Positions 10,820 through 24,306 of a stretch of 64,000 nt of DNA are shown one piece after another. Each line of letters begins with the position of its first letter. Positions within the stretch are counted from its first letter, which is position 1. Below the pieces are notes generated by a model. The model saw only the letters and a program-made list of their open reading frames with translations. It was not told where the DNA came from and did not search any database. The translations under genes were made by a program, and so were the position numbers. The stretch spans positions 9,054,501 to 9,118,500 of the forward strand of contig NC_087105.1 in assembly GCF_963855985.1 (NCBI RefSeq). Reading direction: 5' to 3'. This stretch comes from Ostrinia nubilalis. Lineage: Eukaryota; Arthropoda; Insecta; Lepidoptera; Crambidae.

Positions 10820-11518
10820 GAATAAACTGTTCTTTTATTCATGCCCACGCGGACGCCTCGGGTTTTAAGCCTCTACCATTTAATGGAAATGCGGCAGAAG
10901 CAATTTTAAGTGACCACAGCGCGGGCCCGTCATATGTGCTAGCGGCTTGATGTTCCCACCCACTCCATTAATTTTTGTCTACGTTGTAACCTTTTAGATA
11001 GATTGATAATGTTCAGTAAACTATGGCAGTTTTGAGTGTTATAATAATAATGATATCCCGTACCTAATCAAGTTTTAGACTCTTCTTCTAGGACTATGAG
11101 ATGAGACTATCAAAGCCTCGAATTTTTCTTCAAATAAAATATTGAAATTGAAACAATTTCTTGCCTTGAATTTAGACTTGAGTTGGAGGATGGGTTTAGC
11201 GTTGATAAACAAACAATAGTTTTAAGAGTGTAATTTAATCTTCGAAGTGCATACAGTAAATAATATGGTCTATTCTATAAATAAAGTGTACGAGTATAAT
11301 AGAATAAACGGGGTCATCTCATAATTATGTCAATAGATGCGTTGTATCATCAGGTTATGGGGCAAGGTGTAGTTAGATACAGTGCCCTAGTTCAGAAAGA
11401 GGGACCGATAACTTATCACAGTTACGATCGATAAAGCACTCCAGCCACGCACACGAAGTACTTACTTGTTGCAAAATCGAAAATTAAAAAAAAAAAAATA
11501 TAAATTATTTTCTATCAT

Positions 11519-11853
11519 AATAAGTAAAATTTTATAAAAAAAAATAAAACCGACTCCAAAAAACCTACACTAAAACGTAGAAAAATAATTACTAATTACC
11601 TACTTATTTATTAGGACGAATTATTAATATTTATGTAGGTATACCATGATTGATACTTCTGGAGTCGGTGCCAAAATTATGAAACATGTAAAGTTTGCCT
11701 GCACCGACTCCAAAAGTATCAATCATGGTATACCTACATAAATATTAATAATTCGTCCTAATAAATAAGTAGGTAATTAGTAATTATTTTTCTACGTTTT
11801 AGTGTAGGTTTTTTGGAGTCGGTTTTATTTTTTTTTATAAAATTTTACTTATT
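11519..11853. repeat. Long inverted repeat, 153-bp arms, 29-bp spacer
   Basis: The arm at 11519-11671 is inverted at 11701-11853 with one mismatch seen (C at 11660 against the arm's A). The motif CCGACTCC or its inverse occurs four times, at both ends of each arm region (about 11550, 11663, 11703, 11814). This suggests that a roughly 121-bp unit was duplicated in inverted orientation along with its flank. A transcript would form a near-perfect 153-bp duplex. Confidence 0.9.
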
Positions 11854-11859
11854 TCTTGC

Positions 11860-12321
11860 TTTTAAGTTAACTAATTATTACCTTGATGTTACCACTGAAG
11901 GTAGGCAGTACACTGAGACCAAAAAAAATTGGTTCATAATCGGCGGAGATATTGCGTATAAAAAAGTTCATCCCCAATTTTCCACCCTTGGGGGTGAAAT
12001 ATTTTCTTCAAATTCGCATGAAACCACCCTTTTGATAATACCTATTCAACAAAAAAATAATCGTTCAAATTGGTTTATAATCGGCGGAGATATTGCGTAT
12101 AAAAAAGTTCATCCCCAATTTTCCACCCTTGGGGGTTGTTTTTTTATTATTAAATTTAAATGGGACCACCCTTGAGGTATTACCTATACGCCGAAAAAAG
12201 ATTTGTTCAAATCGGTTCATGATTGGCGGAGTTATCGCGTAACAAACATAGAAAAAAAAAAAAAAAAAAAAAAAAAACATACGGGTCGAATTGAGAACCT
12301 CCTCCTTTTTTGAAGTCGGTT
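11860..12321 (+). mobile_element. Interspersed repeat with 141-bp internal tandem units
   Basis: Units beginning at GGTTCATAATCGGCGG (11931), GGTTTATAATCGGCGG (12072) and GGTTCATGATTGGCGG (12214) share ATCCCCAATTTTCCACC and GGGGGT blocks. A poly(A) run at about 12251-12277 follows. The end reads GAATTGAGAACCTCCTCC..TTTTTGAAGTCGGTT. The inverse of this end recurs at 53856-53894, so it is a dispersed family. I recognise the style as lepidopteran but cannot name the family. The 120-aa ORF at 11813-12175 is just this repeat read through. Confidence 0.65.
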
Positions 12322-13574
12322 GAAAAGGGTCAAAAACGAAGAGATTGAAACAATACCCTAGCTAGTTGGTTTTTAAGTTGGATAATTTACATTTCCCTAA
12401 AATGATATTATGCCTACTTAGCAAAATAACATTAGTTAGGTGGATATTCGTTTGATAGGTTCATAGATCTAAATAGGCACCTTCTCCTAAACTTATGAAT
12501 TAAAAGTTCCCTCGGCCGTTAAAAGATTAATAAAACATATTGACTGTCATCATCTTTGCAACGTAAAACATTCACACGAATTAAAAAAAATCTCCAGGAT
12601 TTTTTCTTGTTATCATAACTTTTTTATCATCAGTATTTTCCAAAACACCGTGGGTTGGTAATTTCGTTAATGAAATGTGCCTCACGCGAACAACAAGTTA
12701 TCGAGGCAAAGGGTGACATCTACTCGCATTTTGAGTGATTGCTGCCGGTCAGGAGATTCGGTGATGATTTATTTGATTATTTCGCAAAAGCTCTTTTTCT
12801 TGATGGCACTCTATTCTCCCTTATACCAATTTGATTAACGGTGATAAAGCGAAGGGTCATTTCGACTGCAGTAATTTTTCTTTTGGGATGTTTTGTAATG
12901 GTTACTTATAATTTTTAAATTATTCTTAACATTTTATTTATTAAGGCAAATGTATGAATACAGCCTAGTCTTCGGCTTTAAAAATATTTCCATTTCAACG
13001 TCGCACTTTGTTGTCTTTCGAAGCACTTCATGGTTTTTAAGTTTTTTAACCCATCCAGTATTTTACAGTTACTGGTCAGCATCATTTGATTTCAATAAGA
13101 GAATGATACATTAGTCCTTCCTCTCAACACAGGACCATCGCTTGCGTAAGTGTGAGTGCATCGGCCGGGACCGGTTCGGGCCGGTGGCGATAATTTACCA
13201 CTAATCTTGACCCACAGCTGTCTCCGACCAGTTTTCGGTTGGATCTCGTGTTGTCCTATCAAAGTAACCAAGTAACATAGGTACAGCGGAAGTTGTAGAC
13301 GCAGACGTGGGTAGGTGTAAAATTGTTACATGGTATACTTGTACGATTGTGGCCTTGACTAATGAAAATGAATTAACAAATTTATTTACTACTAACAGCA
13401 TTTAGAATCGAATCTTTATGAGCTTTCATGCAGATGCTAATTTCGCTGTAGTTTTAATGCGCTCCCGTTGCTTAAACGACTTTCATCTGAATTTTGTATG
13501 TAGAGCCCAATATTGTAATGGTAGATAAAAAATCCCATACCAATTGTTGTGAATTTATCTTTCCAACTATAAAA
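12322..13574. other. No gene recognised
   Basis: This is AT-rich sequence between repeats. No exon with flanking splice signals and recognisable protein, no RNA gene and no clear repeat was found. Confidence 0.4.
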
Positions 13575-13580
13575 CCTATG

Positions 13581-14976
13581 GGTCATTCCATCGTTTCGGG
13601 TGTTACGTTCGTACACACATATTCAACAATTTCATGTATTTTGAAATAGTATTTTAATAATGTTAGTGCCTTAATCTGTCCGTTTTTAGTTGTTTTATCT
13701 TAATAATAAAGTTTGTACAGCTTAGAATGTACGATAACAAAAATATGAGTCGAAAAGTGTGCGTTTCGGGCGTTACGAGATTTGGCCTCTATGTTCTGAC
13801 TGTTGCTGCATTTACTCGAAATTTAGCGAATTTTCTTTAGGAATCATACCTAAAACTTACAGGACTTCTAAAGTATGACATTTACAAACCATGTAACATA
13901 CAATCACTGTTAAATAAAACGTTTTACTATTTTTTTATAAATTTTTTCTTTGTTTCGGGTGTTACAATGGTTCTGTTTCGGGTGTTACGAGTACGAAAAC
14001 TCAACTCGTTTTATCGATAAAATCGGTGTTTTATTAGTCTCTAGGTACTACAAAATAAGGAGTACAACAAATAAACACAAATAGACCGAATTGTGGTTTG
14101 AAATTACGAAGCAGCTTTTTATTTTAAATATACAAAGTTCAAGTTTAATTTTTCCTCAGAATATAGCTTTTTCTATTGTTTTTGGCTTGAAATAGCATTA
14201 CTTTAATTTCTAATTACGATATTTATTGGAAATGTCAAACATCGACACTTTTTAGCAATACCTTAATTTTAGTGTTAAGTCAACATTTCAAAAAAGTCTT
14301 AAATTGAGTAATATGACTCCTTTTCCGATGCCAGCGCTAGTGGGAGGTCAAAGGACCCTCACAGTAATACTTTTTCACTTCTCCAAGCAATATACACACA
14401 TTATCGACATATAAATAAAAATGTAATACCCGAAACGTTTCGGGTGTTACAGTTTTGAATCAAGAAAGAAACATACTAAATTAGTATCATGCTCAGATGG
14501 TAGTTAGTATTTGAAATCATTACTACCATGACCTTACTTTTACCAAATATTGTTACCCTAATCCATGTGTAAGGTACAATAATAAAACAAATACCTGTTT
14601 TTCTGTTTCGGGTGTTACATCGCCGAAGTAACAAGAAAACACACTTAAAACTTGATGATTATCCATTTTTTTGTGACTATGACGCTATCTACCAATACTA
14701 TGATAAATACCCTCGAATCATGTAGTGGCAAAACGTTTCACAGATTGATAGCTTTTTTTAAATCGTATTACCAATAATTAGAGAGAAAATGATCATTCAG
14801 ACAGTTGACTTAAGTATAGACTTTGAAGACTAATAACTTAAAAATTACTTGATTCTTTCAGTTTTTTTTTGTTGCACATTATAATTTGGAATGTTTACTT
14901 TCAAAATTCATCTGATTTAATGCGAAAAGAACATATTTAGTTTTTCACCCTCGGTAACATTTGTCATGGAATGACC
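13581..14976 (+). mobile_element. 1.4-kb non-autonomous DNA element with seven GTTTCGGGTGTTAC motifs
   Basis: The ends GGTCATTCCAT (13581-13591) and ATGGAATGACC (14966-14976) are exact inverses, flanked by CCTATG on both sides (13575-13580, 14977-14982). Inside, GTTTCGGGTGTTAC occurs at 13593, 13952, 13975, 14437 and 14605; a one-base variant is at 13763 and an inverted variant at 14423 abuts the 14437 copy head to head. There is no transposase ORF. The duplication could be counted as 4 (CTAT) or 6 bp because the TIR base is ambiguous, so the superfamily is uncertain; Sola- or Dada-like derivatives are possibilities only. Confidence 0.8.
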
Positions 14977-15530
14977 CCTATGATAATTATAATAATACAT
15001 TGTAATCTACGTAACTGGCTGACTCACGGGGTTTTAAAAAGCCTACTTATTGGGTTATTTGAAAGTAAACATGATTTGCGATAACTCAACTAACTACAAG
15101 AGTTATCAAAATACCTAGCTTTTAATTGTGTTTGTAACAATGAGATTTTATATGAAATTATCAGAAAATTTAACGGCTGCGGTTTGTGGTAGGGCATGCA
15201 TTATTATTATTATCATCATGACTAAAATTGTTGACATTCATTAAGATAAGTTTCGGTTGGCGATAAAATCGTTTATCTAAATAGGTCATTACTGAGGAGG
15301 CTCGTTACTTAACGAATCCATTTAATTACTCAATCCGTTATCGATAAGTAACTGAACTATGGGAGAGCTATACAAATTCCTAATATAGGTACATAATAAT
15401 TTTTATACGCGAAAGTTTGTGAGGTTGTTTCTTACTTACGCAAAAATGCTATCAAAATAACATGTAGGTCATTATTTAGCAATTTTCAACGATATTCCTC
15501 TATTTTGAACTTTTTCTCCGTTTGTTCCAG

Positions 15531-15635
15531 TGCTGCGGACAGTGCGGACTCACCAATACTGGAGGAGGCTGGCGAAAGCGGCTCCGAACAGAAACCAAAA
15601 CCACTGGTCAAATATGGAGAACTCGTCATACTCGG
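15531..15635 (+). CDS. pellino, internal coding exon (N-terminal region)
   Basis: The acceptor TTTGTTCCAG|T at 15530/15531 and the donor CTCGG|GTAAC at 15635/15636 bound 105 bases: one base finishing a codon, 34 codons, then two bases. The reading DSPILEEAGESGSEQKPKPL then VKYGELVILG matches the start of Pellino proteins just before the FHA-like substrate-binding domain. Pellino is a cytoplasmic RING-like E3 ubiquitin ligase acting with Pelle/IRAK in Toll signalling. The phase (two bases of a Gly codon) exactly complements the exon at 31356. The initiator methionine must lie in an upstream exon that I could not identify. Identification by recall of the family; confidence is high because two phase-matched exons join into the expected sequence. 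Confidence 0.88.
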
Positions 15636-17271
15636 GTAACTACAACTTTATCAAAGCTTAGACATCTGCCGGCCTAGAATCCGCGCCAAGATGTATCGTT
15701 GATTTTTGGCGACAAATGTATGGGTTTATGGTCTAAATTCGATAAAAGTCCTCTATAAAACAATGGCGTGCATCTTAGGCTTTCAGATTTTGGTCCATCC
15801 AAACTAAAAAAAGTCTGAGGATAAAAGGGTCCAGTATAAGATTCAGAAGTAGGACGTGTAGCCCCATTATATTCCAAGCACCGCCAAAACTATTTTTCGC
15901 TTAGATCTCTTCGTGGTCGCACAGTGGTCAGCGCTTATATGCCAGCCAAGGGGTGGAATTCCCTTTCAAACTGTGTACTCAAACACCTATAGCTATGATA
16001 CCAATGCAATGCTTTCAAACCACGTGTGTATGAAATTATGAATGAAACATGCTTGCTCCATCAAAATTCGCATCTGAAACTCCCAGTTGATAAAAAGAAA
16101 AATTACCCGTAATTCACATCTTTTTGGCGAACGTTCGCGGTTGGGCCATTCACAATGAATTGTGAAGATAAATAAAGGAAAACAAAAATACAATAAACAA
16201 ACTTGATTCATAGTTATTTTAAGATAACAGTGTTTCATTACAGGTTGGTAAAACAGGTCGGGGATAGCAACAGCTGTCAAATTATTTTTAACATTGGGTT
16301 TTTTGGATTGTGGTTTTGTTACGTACTCGTATGTACGCACGCACGCACGTACCGTAGATATGTGTGTACGCTAGCAAATCAACTTACCACAAAATTATGT
16401 ATTACCCCAACGGATTTTGAACTTCGTGGTTTTTAGATAAAGCTTAAAATCAGTTGTGGAGTAATTTTGTGATAACCAATAGGCGCGTCCTAATATCTTG
16501 TGATTATTTCGTTCAAGTGCCATTATTCTTTATCTTTTCAAAGTCATCCATTGATTAGTAGGTATGTACTTTGAATGGCCATTCATGGCAAATGAAACAA
16601 AAGCAATTACGCCTCTGGGAAAACCAATCGGCTGTTTATATTTCATTCGCGTTGGATATTGTAATATTTGTGTAAGTGGCGTTTATTTACTAATGGTCAT
16701 GTCTCCTTTGATATAGTCGTCAACTAAATAAATCTAAATATATTAAAAAAAAAACAATAAATTAGGAGGATAAATTCCAGGCAAGGTTACAAAAATAAAT
16801 GTTTACAAATAGAGTATATTGATTAAGCTTTGAACACCTATGCGCGAATGTACTTTCACAAAAATGATTGTTGTTACGTTCAATATTTCAAGACACATTA
16901 CCCAGATTACGAATTAACAAAGAAATAAGTTTCATAATAGCTGTATTTAACTAGAAGTAATTTTAACAAAATAAAGCATGAAATAACATTTGATAACCCT
17001 CAGTCTTATTTCTTGTAATTTTTTTATCATAAACTTATTTTTCTGACAGCCCCAACTGTTGGTGGATTACAAAGAAAATCTGTCCCGACACAATACACAA
17101 TGTGTTGCAACTCGATCATAAGTCAATCATTATTTCTGACCAATCAGAGTGACTAATACTTATCAGAATTAATCGTGTCATTATTCTCCGAATATAATAT
17201 TTGTCAGCAAAGAATCTGGTATCTAAATTAAGTCCGAACTCCATAGTTATCTAGGCCACTATATTTGTAAC

Positions 17272-17330
17272 TAGCGATTGCCCCCGGCTTCGCTTGCGTG
17301 GGTGTGTCGGTATGTCACAGAAAATCTTTG
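17272..17330 (+). mobile_element. Fragment of ACTAGC..GCCCGCGGCTTCG-type repeat
   Basis: TAACTAGCGATTGCCCCCGG then CTTCGCTTGCGTGGGTGTG resembles the heads of the copies at 47757 (ACTAGCTTTGCCCGCAGCTTC) and 57015. Only a short head is recognisable. It is an old fragment. Confidence 0.45.
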
Positions 17331-18323
17331 GCACGCATTCTGCTTCCAAAAACTAGGCTCATAAGGAAAGAGTTTAGATAGCTCAATAACTATACTGAAA
17401 CCCTTGAGAAATGACAAAACATTCCCCCCCTGCATTTATTTTGGAATAAAAGATACCTAAGGTAGGTACTCCAAGGTAAAATTTATATTTTTGCCAAAAA
17501 TTCTCAAATACTTGATCTACTTAACACGTAACAATAGAGATACATTAATTTGCCAGTATTTGATTTGGAAATAGAAAAACTGTGGTAAAAAAAACTAATC
17601 TTGGCCAAGGCAGAACCAATCGGTTGAACCGCAAATTGGGTTAGTTTTGCAAGCCCTTATTTGTTAATCTGCTATTGAAGCCACTTAGTTTATCAATTAT
17701 CTTTAGTACAAATAATACGTGACCGTTTGTAATATTGGGGTCACGTACTTACATCCTTTTTGGGAAGGCATTCATTACAATGATCTCTACCGACCCTAAG
17801 TTAATGTTTATTGAATTTAACAGGTATTTTATTTTATTTGCTTTTTGTTAAGGTTCCGTACCTACCCTTTTTAATGGGACTATACTTCCGCTGTCTGTCA
17901 GCAGATATGACGAAATATTGTGATGTTTACGGACTGTGAAGCGGCATCGTGTGCGGAGCCGACTCGAACTTGACCAGTATTTAGTTAAACATGCACAGCG
18001 ATGTAAACACGATCTCTGATGAACACCGATACCGCCGCAACAATAAAATGAGCCTGCATTCTGCGTACGCTCGCACGCGCCTATATTGTATAGTTTTATG
18101 GCCAGACGTTTCCTCGGATAGTTTCATAGTTTAGCGCTCACCAACGATTGTTTCCTTAGAAAATTGCAGCTTTCACCCGCTAAAAGCGGCCATCGCAAGA
18201 TAGCAAAACCCGTTCGAGTCGATCTCCCGTTGAAGCATTCCTTTCGATTTCGTACAGACTACGTCACTAATGTCACAAGGCAGACCTCCTTTTGTTTTGG
18301 CAAGGACTTATTTGTTTTAAACA

Positions 18324-18505
18324 CTAGCTTCTGCCCGCGCCATTGTCGATTTTGGTGTCATGGATTTAGGTCCCAATTTTTGTGCTGAATCTTAATTAAA
18401 TACGCTTTAAAAAAGTATGTAACATAAATTACGCCTTAACATAAAATAATCTATCCGCCAGTGAAATTTCTGTCAAAATCGGTCCATCTGTTTCGAAGGT
18501 TAACA
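18324..18505 (+). mobile_element. Second fragment of the ACTAGC..GCCCGCG repeat
   Basis: CACTAGCTTCTGCCCGCGCC opens it, and CAGTGAAATTTCTGTCAAAA then TCGGTCCATCTGTTTCGAAG lies near the end. The latter corresponds to the TCAACAAAATCCGTTCAGTAG block of the 48 and 57 kb copies. Heavily decayed. Confidence 0.45.
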
Positions 18506-19927
18506 ATTTAATTAACAAATCGCTGTTGATTTGTTTTTTGCGCAATTAGTAAAAATCTGTTATTTTGACACTTCTGATTTATGTACATATTCCTAAAGTA
18601 TGCAGATTGGGTGTCGACTGTCACGATTAACCTGTTAGCTAACTGAGTTTGTTTAACCCGTAATTTATTTTTCAAATGGTAATCTCGTACAAACCGGTAC
18701 AAACCAGTGATGAACCGAAACTCACTGGGTTTTTTTACAAACCGCGACAGAAAGCGTTAAAAAACCTAAGCAAATTGAAGGTGTAGTATTGAAATTAAAT
18801 TTAGCTCAAGTACCAGAGGTCAATGCGGTCAAGTTCACGTAGGCGAATCAAGCCGTTACGTCACGCTCGGTCAATTCTAAAAATGGACGCTTGCTATTAT
18901 TTCCACTCGCTAAGCCTTACAATCTCTTTACTAATTCAACATTTATAGTTGGTAAAAGCCAGATACTACAACGTGGTTTGAAGAACAACCTTCAGCGGTA
19001 TCTAATACATCATCATCTGTTTTGCATTCGGTTCTTTGGACTACATTTTATTACTTTTGGACGTTGGTTGAGTACTTGAGTGCTAACGTAAATATTGCTT
19101 CCGCTTATCGTTATCTATGCACGTAGCTCGAATAGTTTCGTATGTTCGTCACGTAATTATGCACATCAACTTGCTGAAAATGAAAATTTTGCCAAATAGT
19201 TTTGAACCTTATTTTGGAGGAATGAAGTTCCAGATCAAGTTCAATCCTTCATTGGTAGGTGACCTGCTGCCGACTATATGGTGGATTTTACGACAGCGAA
19301 GAATTTATTAGGCTTAGGCCTGGTTTCAGACAGCGATAATCGCACGGTTGCTGGGCAGTTCTCGTACATTTGCATCAATCCGTAACTGCATGTTACCGCT
19401 TCAGTGCCTCGACAATGAGAATCACCCAGAAACCGCGTGGTTAATTTGACTGGACCAGGATTTATCCTGTCAAAATCTCAAAGTACCCAGTTTTCTTCCC
19501 ACACTTGAGTGAGACAAAGTGTAAATCAACTCGTATGCAAATTAATATTGAAAATTCGGATTGATCTTTTCATTTATTTAAGGCTTAATTTGTGAAAAAC
19601 ATATTCGCAAAGGGTCTTAAATTAAGATTTTATTAAGATTCACAATGAAATTTGTAAATTTCATAACGAGGCTTGGTAGAAAATTTAACAACGCTAACAA
19701 TGAAAGTTTTTGAAATGGAGCTACAACAGATCGGTCTTAAAATCAACTTCAAACAAGAAACCTTTGTTAATGTTTTACCTTTTGCTTTAAAAGTTTAAAA
19801 CAATCCGTATTATCGAAACAAAGACCAGGTGCCACAGTTCGTTCCTAATAAGAGAGAGACCCCCACCTTATACCCTTGCTTTAAAGTCCAAAATATTGAG
19901 CATTTTGAACTTGCTAACTGTTTAAAG

Positions 19928-20124
19928 CAGTGGTTCCCAAAGTTGTCTGGGCTACGACTCATCTAATACAAGTTCCCAAACACGGGACCCACCTATAGGA
20001 AATTTCGCCCGCTGCCCAGCGGTTGGATCGGTAGGGTGGTGGTGTTTCGTTCTACAGGCAGGGCCCACTCAATGTTCGCTCGCGACCCACCACTGGATCG
20101 CGACTCATTGTTTGGGAAACCCTG
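19928..20124 (+). mobile_element. hAT-type MITE, 197 bp, perfect 8-bp target duplication
   Basis: The ends are CAGTGGTTCCCAAA (19928) and TTTGGGAAACCCTG (to 20124). They are flanked by GTTTAAAG at 19920-19927 and 20125-20132. It belongs to the same broad group as the elements at 39978 and 45936. It is non-coding and lies within the pellino intron. Confidence 0.9.
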
Positions 20125-23100
20125 GTTTAAAGGGTTAATTTTGCTCCTTAATAAACGAGGTAGTGTGACATCACTGCGACGTCTCCGCATTATTAATCCG
20201 CCGTAGTTCGCTTATCATGCAACTGCATGCCTTTAGCGGAATGTCGTGCTCATGCGCACTGTTCGACGACTCGACGTGTCACACAGACCCAGAGGCGATG
20301 AGTAATTTGTATGATAGGTCTGAATTCTGGCTATTCGGTTTATCTTCTTCATCATCATCATCAATCATTGAGGTAACACAATTTACAATTTGAAGATTTT
20401 TAGCAATATTAGTCATTTACCTAAATTCTTCTGACTGAAGAAGTTTTGAGCTAATTGAGCTAACTATGATAAGAAACAGAACGAATCTTAGTGGAGTTCG
20501 ATTTTAATTACAGTACAGTGCAGTGCACATAGCTTTTGTAGTGATCTTACCACTTTCCAATACTAGAATGAGATTGCAACAAGGTGCTGTCTGTGTGTAT
20601 CGACTCTACTAGCGTATAATTTTGCTTTTGCACTACCTACAAAGAGATTTCTTAGCACACGATGTCTTATGAAATCCTGGAAGTATCTTTTTAGTACGTT
20701 CCCTATTTTGATATAAAATCTGGATCAATATGAAAATGATTCTAGCAACTAGCAATTCTTCTCGCTTCATTGCAATCGTTAATATCTTTGTTCTTTCCAT
20801 TTGCGTACAAATCTGGGCTACCATTACTTGACAAGCGTACAGTTTTAATCGATTCTCTTCATTGCTTTATACACGTGTATTTGAATGTGCAACCTATGGC
20901 ACATCAAGCTCGACACTGTGTATCTTATGCAGTTGTATTAAGGTTTATTATCAAGCACAAATTTTAAAGTTTGATGTGCAGTAATGATACTGGTACTGCG
21001 CGCACGCATCCAATGGTAATTATGGTATTTGGTTCAGTGTCTATGACCGCATAACTCAGGTTTATAATGTGTTGTATCTTGGGTTGTTACGTCAAGTAGT
21101 CAGGGGTTATGATCATCTTGAGTCTTCTTGCTTAGGGCGTGTTTACCTCTCACTTCACGTGGCAAGGAGAACAGGTTTACACGATTAGGTATTTGCCTTT
21201 GGTTAAGTATGATGTGTAATAGTTACTTTGGGTACAAATGAAAAGTTACTGGTAATATTGAACAGTAGGGCTAGAGCTAGGTATCAAGTCAATTATGAAC
21301 CGTAGGGTCAGAAACAGTAAATACCTGTTAAGACTTTCTTAGAAGGCCGATAAATACATTATTTATTTATTTATTGAAAGGCACAACCATCTTTATATTA
21401 TTATCGAATTGACAACCTTTTTCCTATTATGTTTAAATTTAACATTTACATTTCTATTCTATCTTGTAAGCTGCAACAATATTGGTGTTAGACTTTGACA
21501 GCAACTAAAAAATCTGGCCAGCATTATATTTTTTATATAATTCATATTTTTAACGAGACTATTATAAGTCCCTGACTTTTTGTTGACAAGATACAGATCC
21601 AAACAGAAAAGATTTTAAGTAATCTGTATTTCGGTCTTTTATTAATGTTCTGAACACTATTGTTATGTTATGATTATGTACTCAGCTTAGGCGAGCCAGT
21701 CACGCGTTGGCCTGATATCCATCAATTCCTAATGTCACGGTCCACCCAACATGGGTTTAGAATTCATTATTGCTTGACCTAATTTCATTTCGCAAATCCA
21801 CTTCGAAATCTCTTTCCCCTTCTGTTTACAGGCAATTTTGTTTTTCTAACCAACCAGCAAATTGCCAGTGGTGTCGTTTACGGTAACGATCGCTTTTTTA
21901 CGGTTAGATCGTCGTAAAAAGTATTGTCATTTGCATTCAACGAGTCCGTAATATCGGTTTTTTTTGCTCGAATATTATTATGAAGTAAGGGTTCGTCTTA
22001 ATTGTTTCCTGAGTTCTTACATCATTTTTTGCTTAAACTAACTGGAAGGCAGATAATGCCATAGTTGACCCACATATTTGCAGCAGCTCTAGCAAACTCG
22101 TGAAGTTTATGATATGCAGACATTAACGAGAATGTGTATACTGTAAAGCCACAAATAAATGAGCAACGTTTGAAGCCACCGCACATATTGCTTAATAGTT
22201 ACTTCGCAAGCTAGCTACAATCTACAAAGAAAATGCAATAGCCCCATTAGACGCCGCTTAAAATAAAGTTTCTCATTTAGGACATGAACTAGTAACGTTA
22301 CGACTTATTTTTATTACGGACGTTTCTACTTTATAACCAGTCTTACGCAAGAAGTGTGCATTATTTACTGGAATCGCACAACGGCGCATCGCAGGCGCAG
22401 CGCGCACTGAAGATGAGAGTCGTACGTTCATTGGGAACTAGAACGCGGATGCAACAAAAACGCACGTTTTTTTTAGTTGGCAATGCACTATGCATGTAAT
22501 CTCTAGAACATAAGCACTTTCATGTTCGTTATTTTGTGCAATCCGTAATGATAATTACGGCCCAAAGATTGCCGTTTAATTTGACTGTTATGTTACTTTT
22601 TGAGTGAAACACTCGGTTCTGCGGACAAAAGTCATAGTTAATCTTACCAAGCAAAGGAATGGGCGGTGTGAGCTAATTGATCTCTTTCATCCCTGACCTA
22701 CCTCTCCTTTGGAGGTATGCTTTCTGGAATAAGGCCGGCGTTATTTATACTTCACTTATGCTTAAGTTTGTTATAGTGTCATCCTCTTTCAGTTCATTTC
22801 TTTGGATGATTTACTTATGCTATTTGTTGTTCGTCATCACCGTTTCAATTTTTTTTACATTGAAGAGCTCAACTTAGTGTGTGGTGCGCTTTACACGCAG
22901 ACATTACGGAAGCGTGTTTGTGCGCAGACGCGTGTTGCAGCCGAAATAGCGTTGTATGATGCCGGCCGGCGCCGGCACACATGTTACTGACAGCGTGTCC
23001 ACAGACAAGTCTTGCGTCTGAAACTCACTGAAACGAAGCTCAAACTTGATTGAATCGAAACTCAAGTATATTACAATATACATAAATGTAGTTCTAATTA

Positions 23101-24213
23101 TTTTCACAATATGGACCTGCGTTACCGTTAATGCTACGATTACCCATTTTGAGCTGTAGTATTTAATATATTTGTGGCCAGTACCTATGTCAATTGCCAA
23201 GGTGTGGCCAAGGTTGAGACAGCATCGTCACAAATCGCCTCATAAAATACTATATCGTCGTGTCAACAGACAATTTCGTATCTTTATTAACCCACTAATG
23301 TGCTAATTAAGTGTGGAAAACTTATTAATTTCGCACAATATACTGGACTTTGCATCAGTATTTTATTTCTTAGATTGAAGAGCGTTTTCAACACCCTTTA
23401 TTCGTGATAGAAAAAAGGCAGCAATACAAGATGAACTAGTGGCATATACGAAGCTTGTATTTGTCATACTTGCTGGTGTATTCTTATTGTGACCCGACTT
23501 GTATGCTATGTGAATAGCGTTTTTGCAATGAGATTCTCGGTAGCATTTATTCGTTGCACTATAGAATGTATAGACGATAGCACATCAAATTCACCTTTAT
23601 TACAACTTACATAAGACACCATAGTGTGTAGGTTAATGTGCTGTATTGCATGCCCTGCATTCGCTACATCAACTCTATGCGACGAGAACAGAATAATACT
23701 ATTTTTTGCACTTTCCTCTTTTATATCGGTTCATATAAATAAAGTTGGCGATTCTATTTAAAACTGGTTCGTACGTATATTATTAAACTTCCCGCAACGT
23801 GTACCGTATGCATGATGATTTAGAGCATTTCTTTGCATCCTTATTAGGAGAATAACAGTGTATGTGTGATATATTAGAGCAACACTAGGAATAGGAAGTA
23901 ATTATAATTAACATTACGCTACAAACATCAACTTAATGACGTCTTTTCAGCAAGACTTAAATGTTGTGCATTTTAAGATGTAACTATTATTTTAATTGTG
24001 GCTTTACATAAAAATAAAATAACACAAAAGTCTGTCTAACTAAAGGTGCATTCTCACCAGAGGAAAAATATTTGGTAGACGTTAATTTAAAGATTGTTTG
24101 ACATACATCTCGCATCAAACAATAAATTGAAGTTTTATTGTTCGCTGGCGAATTGTAACTATTTATACGATTGTTCTATGCCAGTTAGGTCAAGCCAAAG
24201 CCAACAATGCCAA

Positions 24214-24306
24214 GGGCGACACACGAACCAATCACAGAGCTCTATTCAACGCTGTTCCTTCGATTTGCTGCTTCACTTAAGCAAGCATCGTTTGTGAAAA
24301 CGGGCG
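24214..24306 (+). mobile_element. Harbinger-like MITE, right part
   Basis: It shares ACCAATCACAGAGCTCTATT, AACGCTGT, CGATTTGCTGCTTCACTT, GCATCGTTTGTG and ACGGGCG|TTA with the full copy at 32232-32380. The left end is missing. Confidence 0.75.

Noticed and set aside
11813..12175. 120-aa ORF with an internal repeat
   Set aside because: The repeated peptide is the 141-bp tandem repeat of an interspersed element.
22960..22980. Palindrome GCCGGCCGGCGCCGGC as an operator-like site
   Set aside because: It is a short GC-only palindrome with no nearby gene or repeat; nothing supports a function.
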